DNA of 40,211 nucleotides from Clostridia bacterium (GCA_017543285.1 JAFYGK010000033.1:1-40211); one strand, 5' to 3'; shown: positions 1 through 8,578, numbered from the stretch's first letter. The notes: generated by a model not told the origin, from the sequence alone. Program-made: numbers and translations.

Positions 1-501
1 AAGCTCGTGCTCTATTTGGTTCAGGCGTTTTTCGGTCTGGGTTTTGTTGAGCTTGTCGCTCTTTGTCAGCACAACAATAAAATCATACCGGCTGTCGTCA
101 AGATATTTCAGCATACCGATGTCATCCTTTGTCGGAGGATGGCGCATGTCCAGAAGCTGCACAACGAGACGAATATCGCGCCCGGACGAAAAATATGTTT
201 CCATCAGCTCGCCCCAAAGCTCTTTTTTCGCGTCGGACACCTTGGAATAGCCGTAACCGGGCAGATCGACAAGACGGGCTTTTTTGAGCCGGAAAAAGTT
301 AATGGTCTGGGTTTTTCCCGGCGTCGAGCTGACCTTGGCTATACTCTTGCGGTTTAGCAGCTTATTGATAAGCGAGGACTTTCCCACATTGGATTTGCCG
401 GAAAAGACAATCTCCGGCAAATCGGAATGCTTAAGCTGTCTGACAAGTCCCACAGAGCCTTCAAACTGCACATCCTGAAAATTTAGCTTGTTGTCTGCCA
501 A
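1..501 (-). CDS. engB: Ribosome biogenesis GTPase EngB/YsxC, C-terminus cut by window edge
   Basis: TRAFAC-class GTPase of the YihA/YsxC family, needed in Bacillus for late 50S ribosomal subunit assembly. The visible 167 residues show the G1 loop GKSNVGKSS near residue 48 and the G4 motif TKSD near residue 148; about 30 C-terminal residues lie beyond position 1. The start is not certain. No ATG fits, and the N-terminus typical of the family (NFQDVQFEGSVG) follows a TTG at 501, preceded at a suitable distance by GGCGG; a GTG at 510 is the alternative. The gene follows lon on the same strand, the same order as lonA-ysxC in Bacillus subtilis, but here a 125-base gap with a strong hairpin separates them. 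The family assignment is secure; the start is moderate. Confidence 0.9.
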   Translation of the reverse strand, partial: MADNKLNFQDVQFEGSVGLVRQLKHSDLPEIVFSGKSNVGKSSLINKLLNRKSIAKVSSTPGKTQTINFFRLKKARLVDLPGYGYSKVSDAKKELWGELMETYFSSGRDIRLVVQLLDMRHPPTKDDIGMLKYLDDSRYDFIVVLTKSDKLNKTQTEKRLNQIEHEL

Positions 502-564
502 TATGCACACCGCCGTTTCGAAAAGTAATTTGGATATTATCGGTAAGAGGCCTTGCGTCAAATA

Positions 565-595
565 TATGCACCACCGGCATTATCAGTGGTGCATA
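565..595 (-). other. Hairpin between lon and engB
   Basis: A perfect 10-bp inverted repeat (TATGCACCAC at 565-574, GTGGTGCATA at 586-595) with an 11-base loop lies 30 bases after the lon stop and about 65 bases before engB. No run of U follows it on the minus strand, so it does not look like a normal intrinsic terminator. It could be an RNA-processing or stability element, or a weak terminator that lowers engB relative to lon. Confidence 0.5.
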
Positions 596-625
596 CAGCC
601 TTTATCGTTTTTATACCATGCCTTG

Positions 626-3055
626 TCAGCAGCCGGATATCCTCTGGGTAACAGCATCGGTCTTTGTCGGAATAACGGGCTTGCTCTTTTTTTCGGTCTT
701 TTCCATCTCAACAACAGTCGTGACGTGTTTTTCCTCAAGAGCCAGCTTTAATACCTCGTCAACATGGGTCACCGGAACAAACTCAAGCGCATCCTTAACC
801 GTCTGTGAAATATTGGCAAGATCGGGCTCGTTATCCTTTGGGATAATAACCGTCTTTATGCCGTTTTTGTATGCGGCCATGCTCTTTTCGCGCAGGCCGC
901 CTATGGGAAGGACCTTGCCGTGCAAAGTTATCTCACCGGTCATGGCGATATTTCCCTTTGCCGGTCTGCCGGACAATGCCGACGCAAGCGCCGTAATCAT
1001 GGTGACGCCGGCAGAAGGCCCGTCCTTTGGAACGGCTCCTTCCGGCGCGTGAATATGTATATCCTTATTTTTGTAAAAATCGCCGTCTATGCCTAATTCC
1101 CCGCTGCGCGAGCGTATGAAGCTGAGCGCCGCCTTTGCCGATTCCTGCATGACATTGCCTAAAGAGCCGGTCAGCTCCAGCTTGCCGGTACCGTCCAGCG
1201 CCATGGCTTCAACCGGCAGCAGTTCGCCGCCGACAGAGGTCCAGGCAAGACCGTTCACTACTCCGACGCAGTCTGTGAGCTCCTTTTCGCGCTTATATTT
1301 GCGCGGGCCGAGCATTTCCTCAATAACCTTATTGTTGATCGTTATGCTTTCATATTCTCCTGCGGCGATTCCTTTGGCGGTTTTTCTGCAGATGGAAGCG
1401 ATATGACGCTCCAGCGTTCTCACGCCCGCTTCTCTTGTGTAGAAGTCGATGAGATCGTCCATCGTCCTTTTGCCTATCCGAAGGTTTCGCTTTGTCAGTC
1501 CGTGCAGCTTTAGCTGCTTGGGCAGCAGATATTTAAGCGCGATCTGCAGCTTTTCCTCCTGCGTGTAGCTGGTTATCTCGATGATCTCCATGCGGTCATA
1601 GAGCGGCTCGGGGATGTTGTTTATGTTGTTGGCAGTCGTGATGAAAAGCACCTGACTTAAATCAAACGGTATCTCGATAAAATGATCGACAAATGCCTTA
1701 TTCTGTTCGGAATCAAGAACCTCAAGCAGCGCAGAAGAAGGATCGCCCTTATAATCGGCTCCCAGCTTGTCCACCTCATCGAGCAGTATAAGCGCGTTTT
1801 TGCTCTTCGCTGTTTGCAGGGCATTGATAATTCTGCCCGGCATTGCGCCGATATAGGTCTTTCTGTGTCCTCTTATATCGGATTCGTCCCGCACGCCGCC
1901 GAGGGAGATCCTCGCGTATTTACGGTTGGTTGCTGCGGCGATGGATCTTGCTATGGATGTTTTGCCCACGCCCGGAGGACCCGCGAGGCAGATTATCTGA
2001 CCCTTGATGCCGGGGGCCAGCTTTTGTACGGCGATAAGCTCAAGGATCCTTTCCTTGACCTTTTCCAGACCGTAGTGCTCCTTGTTAAGTATCTTCTCGG
2101 CCTTTGCGATATCCGAGCTTTCCTTTGTCGTTTTGTTCCACGGAAGATCGAGCACGGCATCCAGATAACCGCGCACAACGGCGCCCTCATGCGATCCGGA
2201 AGGCATTTTGCCCAGTCGTTCGGCCTCCTTGAGGAGCTTTTCGGTGGAATCACCGTCCAGCTTCAGCGCCATAATCTTTTCAATATAGCGGTCGGCTTCC
2301 TCCTGCGGGCTTTCCTCCTCACCCAGTTCCTGCGATATGGCCTTCATCTGCTCGCGCAGATAGTAATCCCTCTGGTTGTGGTCAATGCTGTCCTGCGCCA
2401 TATCGTTTATCTTGTTTTCAAGCTCCATTATACGGCACTCGCTGTGAAGCAGCTTGACAAGTTTTTTAGCGCGTTTTTCGGCGTCGCATTCGGTCAGGAT
2501 GTCCTGCTTGTCGGAATAGTCGAACATCAAGTTTGCGGCGATATAGTCGCAGAGGCTGCCGATATCGTCGTTTGCCAGCACATTTATGAATACATCCGGC
2601 GCAATATTGTCGTTTACCGACAGATACTGCTCAAAAATATCCCTGATCGATTTGAGATAGGCTCCGCCCGTTATCGGATTCGAAATCGGCTTTTCTGCGA
2701 TATTTCCGACCTGCGCGACAAAATAAGGCTTGTCGGAAATATCCTCAATTATCTCGGCGCGGTAAAGTCCCTCCACGGTAACGCGCACATTGTCGCCGGA
2801 TACCTTCAGCACCTGCCTGACGGCGGCAACCGTTCCGATCTCACAGAGATCATTCCATCCCGGATCCTCGGTTGCGATGGTAAGCTGCGGAGTAAGCAGG
2901 ATATGCTGGTGGTGCTTCATGGCTTCGTTGAGGGCCATGATGGACTTTTTGCGGCCTACATCGAAGTGAAGTGTCATTTTAGGAAAAAGTACCAGCCCGC
3001 GCAGAGCGATAACCGGAATCTTTTCCGTTACGGTTTCTTTGATAATTTCTGACAT
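626..3055 (-). CDS. lon: ATP-dependent protease Lon
   Basis: Cytosolic AAA+ serine protease that degrades misfolded and regulatory proteins; 809 residues, a normal LonA length. Order of domains: LON substrate-binding N-domain (about 10-205), helical linker (to about 320), AAA+ module with Walker A GPPGVGKT at 359-366 and Walker B LLDEVDK near 425, then the protease domain. The catalytic dyad is Ser681 (in PKDGPSAG) and Lys724 (in GGLREKSMAA), almost the same numbering as E. coli Ser679/Lys722. The last about 35 residues form a charged tail beyond the usual C-terminus. The ATG has a GAGGA site 8 bases upstream. engB follows. No CIRCE or CtsR box is visible upstream; the leader holds a small GGAGT/ACTCC hairpin near 3099-3114. 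Confidence 0.97.
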   Translation of the reverse strand: MSEIIKETVTEKIPVIALRGLVLFPKMTLHFDVGRKKSIMALNEAMKHHQHILLTPQLTIATEDPGWNDLCEIGTVAAVRQVLKVSGDNVRVTVEGLYRAEIIEDISDKPYFVAQVGNIAEKPISNPITGGAYLKSIRDIFEQYLSVNDNIAPDVFINVLANDDIGSLCDYIAANLMFDYSDKQDILTECDAEKRAKKLVKLLHSECRIMELENKINDMAQDSIDHNQRDYYLREQMKAISQELGEEESPQEEADRYIEKIMALKLDGDSTEKLLKEAERLGKMPSGSHEGAVVRGYLDAVLDLPWNKTTKESSDIAKAEKILNKEHYGLEKVKERILELIAVQKLAPGIKGQIICLAGPPGVGKTSIARSIAAATNRKYARISLGGVRDESDIRGHRKTYIGAMPGRIINALQTAKSKNALILLDEVDKLGADYKGDPSSALLEVLDSEQNKAFVDHFIEIPFDLSQVLFITTANNINNIPEPLYDRMEIIEITSYTQEEKLQIALKYLLPKQLKLHGLTKRNLRIGKRTMDDLIDFYTREAGVRTLERHIASICRKTAKGIAAGEYESITINNKVIEEMLGPRKYKREKELTDCVGVVNGLAWTSVGGELLPVEAMALDGTGKLELTGSLGNVMQESAKAALSFIRSRSGELGIDGDFYKNKDIHIHAPEGAVPKDGPSAGVTMITALASALSGRPAKGNIAMTGEITLHGKVLPIGGLREKSMAAYKNGIKTVIIPKDNEPDLANISQTVKDALEFVPVTHVDEVLKLALEEKHVTTVVEMEKTEKKSKPVIPTKTDAVTQRISGC

Positions 3056-3235
3056 TATTAGATCCTCTATATTTTATATTGGTTATTTGTTGTATTTTGG
3101 GAGTTGAAGGACTCCGCAGGTTTGAAGTATAATAAATATATCATTTTATGAGGATTTTTGCAACCGATTTTGACGGTTTATTTTCTGCCAGCAATGCTGT
3201 TATTATTTTGTGCGTCGGAAAATCTCAAAAAACAG

Positions 3236-3264
3236 TTGACAATCCGGATCGTTTGTGGTAACAT
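3236..3264 (+). promoter_or_regulatory. Promoter of rplJL
   Basis: TTGACA at 3236-3241, a 17-base spacer and TAACAT at 3259-3264. Transcription should start near 3271, just before the L10 leader. Confidence 0.85.
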
Positions 3265-3270
3265 ATAAGG

Positions 3271-3440
3271 GCTGTTTAACCAGAGACAGCAGGTGCTTTA
3301 CGCGTAACGGGGCTTCTCAGCCAACCTGCCGAGGAAGAACGCATAAAATACAATGAAGCTCTTGTATTGCTTTTTGCAGTGCTGTTGTTTTGATGTTTTA
3401 TGCTCTTTTCGTCGGCAGATGAAAAGAGCATTTTTAGTTG
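3271..3440 (+). ncRNA. Ribosomal protein L10 leader with attenuator
   Basis: Structured 5' leader of the rplJL mRNA. The sequence shows the pairing arms CAGCAGGT (about 3286-3293) and ACCTGCCGAGGAAG (about 3321-3334), the conserved bulged stem of the Firmicute L10 leader. It ends in a strong intrinsic terminator: stem ATGCTCTTTTC (3400-3410) with GAAAAGAGCAT (3421-3431), followed by TTTT. In Bacillus subtilis the L10(L12)4 complex binds this leader and causes premature termination, so rplJL is autoregulated by attenuation. I infer the same here. Together with the lon upstream region, this leader fills the gene-free stretch 3056-3488; nothing else is evident in it. Confidence 0.85.
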
Positions 3441-3488
3441 GCTCTCGGACCCCTGAACGCATCATTTTCCCGTTCGGAGGTGAATTAT

Positions 3489-4028
3489 TTGCCAAGTCAA
3501 AGCATTTTGGAACAGAAACAAAAGTTCGTCAGCGAATTAGCCGACAAGCTGAAAAACTCTGTAGCGGGCGTTCTCGTCACCTATCAGGGCATCAACGTAG
3601 CTGACGATACAAAGCTCCGCCGCGATCTCAGAGAAGCGGGCGTTGAGTATTCCGTAGTTAAGAATACCCTCCTCAAGAGAGCGCTCGAACAGGCCGGTAT
3701 CGAAGGTCTGGAAGACGTACTCGAAGGTACTACCGCCATCGCTTTCAGCGCGGATGACCACGTTGCTTCTGCAAGAATCATCAGCAAGTTTATCGAGGAC
3801 AACAAGGCTCTCAAGACCTATAAGATAAAGGCAGGCTTTGTTGAGGGTAAGGCTCTTGATGTCGCCGGAGTTGAAGCTCTTGCCAAGCTCCCGAGCAAGG
3901 AAGCTCTTGTCGCCCAGGTCCTCGGAACAATGCAGGCCCCGATTTCCGGATTCGTCAGAGTCCTCAGCGCGAATATCAGCGGTCTGGCCATCGTTCTCAA
4001 TGCTATCGCCGAAAAGAAGAGTGCGTAG
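3489..4028 (+). CDS. rplJ: 50S ribosomal protein L10
   Basis: Base of the ribosomal L7/L12 stalk: the N-terminal domain binds 23S rRNA and L11, and the C-terminal helix binds L12 dimers. 179 residues, close to the family norm. The start is a TTG at 3489 (protein MPSQSILEQKQ) with CGGAGG about 8 bases upstream; a longer frame from 3438 runs through the ribosome site and leader and is not credible. The N-domain shows the typical segment GVEYSVVKNTLLKRAL. Separated from rplL by 51 bases, and controlled by the leader in front. Confidence 0.97.
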   Translation: MPSQSILEQKQKFVSELADKLKNSVAGVLVTYQGINVADDTKLRRDLREAGVEYSVVKNTLLKRALEQAGIEGLEDVLEGTTAIAFSADDHVASARIISKFIEDNKALKTYKIKAGFVEGKALDVAGVEALAKLPSKEALVAQVLGTMQAPISGFVRVLSANISGLAIVLNAIAEKKSA

Positions 4029-4079
4029 CATGACTCCATCCTAAAAAACTACTATTTTACTAATCGGAGGTTAAATACC

Positions 4080-4457
4080 ATGTCTGAAAAGATCACAAAC
4101 ATCATTGAAGAAGTTAAGAATCTTACAGTTCTCGAGCTTTCCGAGCTCGTACACGCTCTCGAAGACGAATTCGGCGTATCCGCAGCAGCTCCCGTAGCAG
4201 TAGCAGCAGCAGCTCCCGTAGCAGGCGCAGCAGCAGCAGAAGAGAAGACAGAGTTTGACGCCATTCTCGCAAACGTCGGCTCCGAAAAGATCAAGGTCAT
4301 CAAGGTTGTCCGTGAGATCACCGGTCTCGGCCTCAAGGAAGCAAAAGAGCTTGTTGACAACGCTCCCAAGCCCCTCAAGGAAGCTGTCTCCAAGGAAGAC
4401 GCTGAAGCCATCAAGGCTAAGCTCGCTGAAGTCGGCGCAACAGTTGAGGTTAAGTAA
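4080..4457 (+). CDS. rplL: 50S ribosomal protein L7/L12
   Basis: Flexible stalk protein that recruits translational GTPases; 125 residues. The N-terminal dimerisation domain (1-34) is followed by an Ala/Pro/Val-rich hinge (about 35-53), whose codons make a GCA-rich repetitive DNA stretch at about 4180-4245. The C-terminal domain carries the conserved segments [20 protein letters not shown] and [16 protein letters not shown] precedes the ATG. Second gene of the rplJL operon, followed by an intrinsic terminator. Confidence 0.98.
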   Translation: MSEKITNIIEEVKNLTVLELSELVHALEDEFGVSAAAPVAVAAAAPVAGAAAAEEKTEFDAILANVGSEKIKVIKVVREITGLGLKEAKELVDNAPKPLKEAVSKEDAEAIKAKLAEVGATVEVK

Positions 4458-4476
4458 TTTACCTTCTGACGGTTTT

Positions 4477-4506
4477 AAGGCTCTGCGGAAACGCAGGGCC
4501 TTTTGC
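4477..4506 (+). terminator. rplJL terminator
   Basis: Stem AAGGCTCTGCG / CGCAGGGCCTT closed by a GAAA loop and followed by TTTT, 20 bases after the rplL stop. Confidence 0.9.
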
Positions 4507-4514
4507 TTTGCGTA

Positions 4515-4558
4515 AAAAACATCCCTTTTGCCTGTTTGCAAAAGGGATGATTGTTTTT
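4515..4558. terminator. Second, bidirectional terminator
   Basis: 12-bp stem CATCCCTTTTGC (4520-4531) with GCAAAAGGGATG (4538-4549). It is followed by T runs on the plus strand (ATTGTTTTT) and on the minus strand (TTTTTT, from 4514-4519). It backs up the rplL terminator and can stop the convergent unrecognised gene ending at 4735. Confidence 0.85.
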
Positions 4559-4734
4559 CAGCTTCCGTCGTGTTTTAAGTGACGTTTTGGCATAATTGCC
4601 GTTTACGCTGTCGCCAAACAGACGCCGCCGATCTGTATCCTCTGCTTCTTCGGGCCTGCAGAAAACAGAATCTGCGGCAGGATAACAGAAATAAGACGCC
4701 TCCCGAGCGGGTTTTCGGCATACGGGCAGCCCGG

Positions 4735-5478
4735 TTATTGCTTCGCGTTTTTGAGCATTCTGCGTCTGATGTCGCGCCATAACGGCAGGAGATTTTCGCT
4801 TATATATTTTTCGGCGGTTTCATTTATATCGTCCCTGTCGCGGAACATGCCGTAAAGGGTCACCATGATAATGGACTGCACGTCAATGTCGCCCGTTTCA
4901 TAGCTCTGGTTAAAAAAGCCAAACAGCTTTTTGAGCTGGGCGTTCTTCTTTTGCGCCAGCATGTCCATCATGTATTCGCCCAGTGTTTCCACCGCGAACT
5001 CATCGGGATTAAACTCGCCGGAGGCGGATTCTCTTCTTTCGAAAGCCTCGTTAAACTGCGGATACAATACGCAGGCCGCCCTGCAAAATTCCATATAGTT
5101 GTGTTTTTTCTTCGCGGCAACTTTGGGATCGATGCGGGTTGCTCTCGGCTGCTTTGCGCCGGAGATATAGTCCTTCGCGGAATCCTCAAAATCGTTGGCG
5201 ATTGATTTTGCGTCGGCAGCCGTACCGTCGGCCGGATCAAAAAGCCATACGGAAACATTTTTGTAATCCTCGGTCTGACCGTTGGAAACGGGCGCCAGAT
5301 CAAGAGTGAATTTTTTATCGGAGTTTATCCAGGCAAGCCTGAAGGATTTGCCGTCGTTTGCATAGACGGCCTGCCAGACATCGCTGTCCTTTTTATCCAC
5401 GGTTTTTTCTTCGAATCCGTTTTTCGTAAAAAGCTCTCCGAGCTGAGATACTATAATGTCAAAGGCTTTGTTTTCCAA
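4735..5478 (-). CDS. Uncharacterised cytosolic protein, 247 aa
   Basis: I do not recognise the family. No signal peptide or membrane segment is evident. The N-terminal about 110 residues look like a small alpha/beta domain (helix ENKAFDIIVSQLGELFTKNGF, then strand-rich WQAVYANDGKSFRLAWIN). A basic linker (KVAAKKKHNY) follows, then an all-helical C-terminal half (about 130-247) rich in aromatic and charged residues. The start is a TTG at 5478 with GGAGGT seven bases upstream (5486-5491). The ATG at 5493 overlaps that ribosome site and has none of its own, so it is probably a decoy. It has its own promoter and a terminator shared with rplL, so it is a single-gene unit. Confidence 0.75.
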   Translation of the reverse strand: MENKAFDIIVSQLGELFTKNGFEEKTVDKKDSDVWQAVYANDGKSFRLAWINSDKKFTLDLAPVSNGQTEDYKNVSVWLFDPADGTAADAKSIANDFEDSAKDYISGAKQPRATRIDPKVAAKKKHNYMEFCRAACVLYPQFNEAFERRESASGEFNPDEFAVETLGEYMMDMLAQKKNAQLKKLFGFFNQSYETGDIDVQSIIMVTLYGMFRDRDDINETAEKYISENLLPLWRDIRRRMLKNAKQ

Positions 5479-5556
5479 GGCTGCGACCTCCATATATAAG
5501 TTTTATTGCTTAATCGGTTAAAAGAACCGTGTTTACCGCTTTGAAACACAAATATA

Positions 5557-5585
5557 ATTATACAATACGTCAGGTGATTTGTCAT
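5557..5585 (-). promoter_or_regulatory. Promoter of the 247-aa gene
   Basis: On the minus strand ATGACA (5580-5585), a 17-base spacer and TATAAT (5557-5562), about 80 bases before the TTG start. Confidence 0.7.
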
Positions 5586-5663
5586 CAGTTAATTGCTAAT
5601 TTTTAAATAAAACATAAAAGAAAAGCTCATTGCGGTCCCGGATCCATGCTTAAACACGAAGAA

Positions 5664-5685
5664 GGCCCGTCTGAACAGACGGGCC
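5664..5685 (-). terminator. Terminator after aspartokinase
   Basis: Perfect GC-rich 10-bp stem GGCCCGTCTG / CAGACGGGCC with a two-base loop as written (four or more after opening the last pair). It lies 15 bases past the lysC stop. The trailing T run is weak (TTCTTCGTGTT). Confidence 0.7.
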
Positions 5686-5699
5686 GCGGAAAAGCAGGG

Positions 5700-6905
5700 T
5701 TATTTTATAAATTTGTCGTGAACAGCAACCATCGCTCTGTCGGCGTCGGCAGCATCAATGAGAACGGAGATTTTGATCTCGCTGGTCGAAATCATCTGGA
5801 TATTGATGTTTTGTTCAAACAGCGCCTCAAACATCTTTGCGGCAACGCCAGGATGTGTTTCCATGCCTGCGCCGACAACAGATATTTTTGCAACCTCCTC
5901 GTCGCAGATTATACGGTCGTCGCTGAGGAAATCAAAGGCGTTCTTGAGCGTTTCAACCGCAAGCTCTGCCTCCGACTTGGGGATTGTAAAGGCAATATCC
6001 TTATCGCCGTCCCTTCCGACCGACTGAAGGATTATATCAACATTGATCTTTTTCTGGGCAAGCTTTGAGAATATTTTAAATGCGATGCCGGGGGTATCCG
6101 GCAGTCTCAGGAGAGAAATCCTCGCGCAGTTTATGTCCTTGGCAACGCCCTTTACCAGCATTTTTTCCATCTTGACAACCTCCTTGACCTTTGTTCCGCG
6201 CGCTCTTGTAAGGCTGGAGAGCACCTCAAGGTCAACATTATATTTTTTAGCCATTTCAACCGATCGGTTATGAAGCACCTGGGCGCCGAGAGTGGCAAGC
6301 TCAAGCATCTCGTCGTAGGTTATTTCATCGAGCTTCTTGGCGCTTTTAACCTTTCTCGGGTCGGCAGTATATACTCCGTCAACGTCCGTGTATATCTGAC
6401 AGCAATCGGCTCTGAGCGCGGCGGCAAGGGCGACGGCGCTTGTATCCGAACCGCCTCTTCCGAGTGTGGAAATATCATCATATCTGTTTATTCCCTGGAA
6501 GCCGGCAACTATAACGATGTTTTTCTTATCCAGCTCGTTTTGCAGGCGATCGGTTTCCACGCGCTTTATCTTCGCGTTGCTGTGATTCGAGTCGGTGATG
6601 AATCCCGCCTGCCAGCCGAGCAGAGAAACAACCGGATAGCCGAGCTTTTCAATAGCCATGGCTAAAAGCGATACCGAAATCTGCTCACCGCTCGAAAGCA
6701 GGACATCCATTTCCCTTTTTGAGGCTTTTGGATTTATCTCCATTGCCTTTTCAATGAGATCGTCGGTCGTATCACCCTGAGCCGAAACGACGACTACGAC
6801 ATCGTTGCCCTTTTTATAGTCCGATGTGATTATGTCGGCAACATTAAAAAGGCGCTCGGCGTTTTTTACAGAGGTACCTCCGAATTTTTTAACGATCAAA
6901 GCCAT
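5700..6905 (-). CDS. lysC: Aspartate kinase
   Basis: Phosphorylates L-aspartate, the first step to lysine, diaminopimelate, threonine and methionine. 401 residues. The kinase domain opens with VKKFGGTSV (residues 5-13) and holds GRGGSDTSAVALAAAL near 150-165. Two ACT domains at the C-terminus (about 265-401) are the likely site of feedback inhibition. The start is the ATG at 6905 (MALIVKKFGG), preceded by AAGGAATGG; an in-frame upstream ATG at 6938 gives an N-terminus atypical of the family. homoserine dehydrogenase lies upstream on the same strand, 277 bases away behind a hairpin, so lysC probably has its own promoter. I saw no lysine riboswitch or T-box in the gap. Confidence 0.96.
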   Translation of the reverse strand: MALIVKKFGGTSVKNAERLFNVADIITSDYKKGNDVVVVVSAQGDTTDDLIEKAMEINPKASKREMDVLLSSGEQISVSLLAMAIEKLGYPVVSLLGWQAGFITDSNHSNAKIKRVETDRLQNELDKKNIVIVAGFQGINRYDDISTLGRGGSDTSAVALAAALRADCCQIYTDVDGVYTADPRKVKSAKKLDEITYDEMLELATLGAQVLHNRSVEMAKKYNVDLEVLSSLTRARGTKVKEVVKMEKMLVKGVAKDINCARISLLRLPDTPGIAFKIFSKLAQKKINVDIILQSVGRDGDKDIAFTIPKSEAELAVETLKNAFDFLSDDRIICDEEVAKISVVGAGMETHPGVAAKMFEALFEQNINIQMISTSEIKISVLIDAADADRAMVAVHDKFIK

Positions 6906-7106
6906 ATTAATGACCATTCCTTTCAACGCGCCGGACATAATGCATACATGCGGAACGCAGCTTTGTCCTTTTTGCCGGAAAACCGGCAGGGCGCGCTTTA
7001 TTATAATAACGGCGCTTTACAAAAGCGGCCGCAGCAATTATAGTTGGGAGTTTTATCCGGGCGAAAATCCGCCGCTCTTCATTATATTCACCGATTAAGC
7101 AAAACG

Positions 7107-7132
7107 GCAAACGTCTGGCAAAAGACGTTTGC
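7107..7132 (-). terminator. Terminator after homoserine dehydrogenase
   Basis: Perfect 10-bp stem GCAAACGTCT / AGACGTTTGC with a six-base loop, followed on the minus strand by CGTTTTGCTT. It lies about 50 bases beyond the hom stop and separates hom from lysC. Confidence 0.7.
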
Positions 7133-7182
7133 TTGTATTGCTCTTCAGACGAAAACGAAGCCGTCCGGACGGCCATGCGTCA

Positions 7183-8430
7183 TCAGAGATCGCAAACGCG
7201 AATGCATCCGATGACCGAGCAGCCGGAATTCTCATAAATACGCATACGCTGCATAAGAACGATTTCGGTATCCTTGCCGGTTACGAAGGCTAACTCGCCG
7301 GCAGGCTCCGCCTCTCTGTGGAGGCGTCTGATATCCTCGCCGAAAATCTCCTTTGCCTTTTCAAACGCGGCTTCGGCGTCAAAAGACGAGGCCCTGACAT
7401 AAAGGCTTGTCTCCCATTCTCTGTAATCTGCAACATAATCGGGAGCACCCTTTTCCCAGAAAAGGTACTTGCGGCGGTTTAAATGCTTCACGCAGTCCAT
7501 AACATCGGCGACAACAGCGCTTGCCGTCGGAAGCTTTCCGGCGCCTCTGCCGTAAAATACCACGTCGCCTATGGCATCGCCGCGGACGAGAATGGCGTTG
7601 AAAACGTCCTCGACGTTTGCAAGCTGACAGCTTCTCATCACTATTGTCGGAGCGACCATAAGGGTAACTCTGCCGTCAGGCAGCTTTTTGCAGCGCCCGA
7701 TCAGCTTGATGACTCCGCCGATCTGCGCGGCGTATTCGACATCCTCAAGGGTTATTTTGCTGATTCCCTCGGTGTAGCACTGGCTTGGAAAAACATGTCT
7801 GCCAAAAGCAAGAGAGGCCAAAATGCAAATCTTTCTGCATGCGTCGTCGCCGTCAACATCAGCCGAAGGATCACGCTCGGCATAGCCCAGCTCCTGAGCC
7901 AGCTTCAGGGCCTGTTCAAAGGGCATCTGCTCACGTATCATTTTGGTCATTATAAAATTGGTGGTACCGTTGAGTATTCCGGCGATCTCATAAACCTCGT
8001 TGGCAGCAAGGCACTGGTCGAGCGGTCTGATGATCGGTATGCCTCCGCCAACGCTGGCTTCAAACAGCAAATTGAGATTATTGTCCTTTGCGATCTGAAG
8101 CAGCTCGTCTCCCTTTTCGGCTATAAGCTCTTTATTTGATGTGGAGACGCTTTTTCCGGACAGCAGGCACCTTTTGACAAATTCATAGGACGGGTGGAGG
8201 CCGCCAAGGCATTCAACGACAACCTTTATGTCATCATCCTTTTCGATAAGCTCAAAATCCTTGATCACTCTGTCCGCAAAAGGACTGTCGGGAAAATCTC
8301 TCAGGTCAAGGATATATTTGATCCGGATATCCTCGCCGCATTTTCGCGCTATGCTATCATGATTTTTCGTAAGAACCTCAGCCACGCCGGAGCCGACGGT
8401 ACCGAAGCCCATAATTGCAATATTTATCAT
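7183..8430 (-). CDS. hom: Homoserine dehydrogenase
   Basis: NAD(P)-dependent reduction of aspartate semialdehyde to homoserine, the branch point to threonine and methionine. 415 residues. The Rossmann motif GFGTVGSGV is at about 8-16. The catalytic domain shows GGGIPIIRPL, GILNGTTNFIMTKM and GYAERDPSADVDGDDACRK. The C-terminal about 85 residues resemble the regulatory ACT region of long-form enzymes. The start ATG at 8430 is preceded by AGGAATGG about 13 bases upstream, the same sequence found before lysC. No thrB or thrC in view. Transcribed from its own promoter, divergently from the YtvI-like gene. Confidence 0.96.
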   Translation of the reverse strand: MINIAIMGFGTVGSGVAEVLTKNHDSIARKCGEDIRIKYILDLRDFPDSPFADRVIKDFELIEKDDDIKVVVECLGGLHPSYEFVKRCLLSGKSVSTSNKELIAEKGDELLQIAKDNNLNLLFEASVGGGIPIIRPLDQCLAANEVYEIAGILNGTTNFIMTKMIREQMPFEQALKLAQELGYAERDPSADVDGDDACRKICILASLAFGRHVFPSQCYTEGISKITLEDVEYAAQIGGVIKLIGRCKKLPDGRVTLMVAPTIVMRSCQLANVEDVFNAILVRGDAIGDVVFYGRGAGKLPTASAVVADVMDCVKHLNRRKYLFWEKGAPDYVADYREWETSLYVRASSFDAEAAFEKAKEIFGEDIRRLHREAEPAGELAFVTGKDTEIVLMQRMRIYENSGCSVIGCIRVCDL

Positions 8431-8549
8431 ATATCAGCACCAACCATTCCTAAAATGCGATTTCTTCCTTTTCTTTCAGGCAGATCCGATGCGACCGCGC
8501 AGCGGAAAAGCCGACAAAAACGATGTGAAAATTCTGTATATCGGAATTT

Positions 8550-8578
8550 ATTATACAACATTTTAACAGATAAAGCAA
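8550..8578 (-). promoter_or_regulatory. Promoter of hom
   Basis: On the minus strand TTGCTT (8573-8578), a 17-base spacer and TATAAT (8550-8555) with an upstream TG. The leader would be about 110 bases; no T-box motif was found in it. This and the next promoter occupy the gene-free stretch 8431-8834. Confidence 0.75.

Noticed and set aside
1682..3052. 456-codon open frame on the plus strand opposite lon
   Set aside because: It is the antisense of a fully conserved lon gene, has no ribosome site and no recognisable protein features; similar long antisense frames occur opposite the YfhO and antiporter genes.
4176..4250. Repetitive GCAGCAGCTCCCGTAGCAG-like DNA suggesting a tandem repeat
   Set aside because: It encodes the Ala/Pro/Val hinge of L7/L12; the repetition follows from low-complexity protein and codon preference.
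8431..8543. T-box or amino-acid riboswitch before hom or lysC
   Set aside because: I found neither a T-box sequence nor an antiterminator/terminator pair in either leader.
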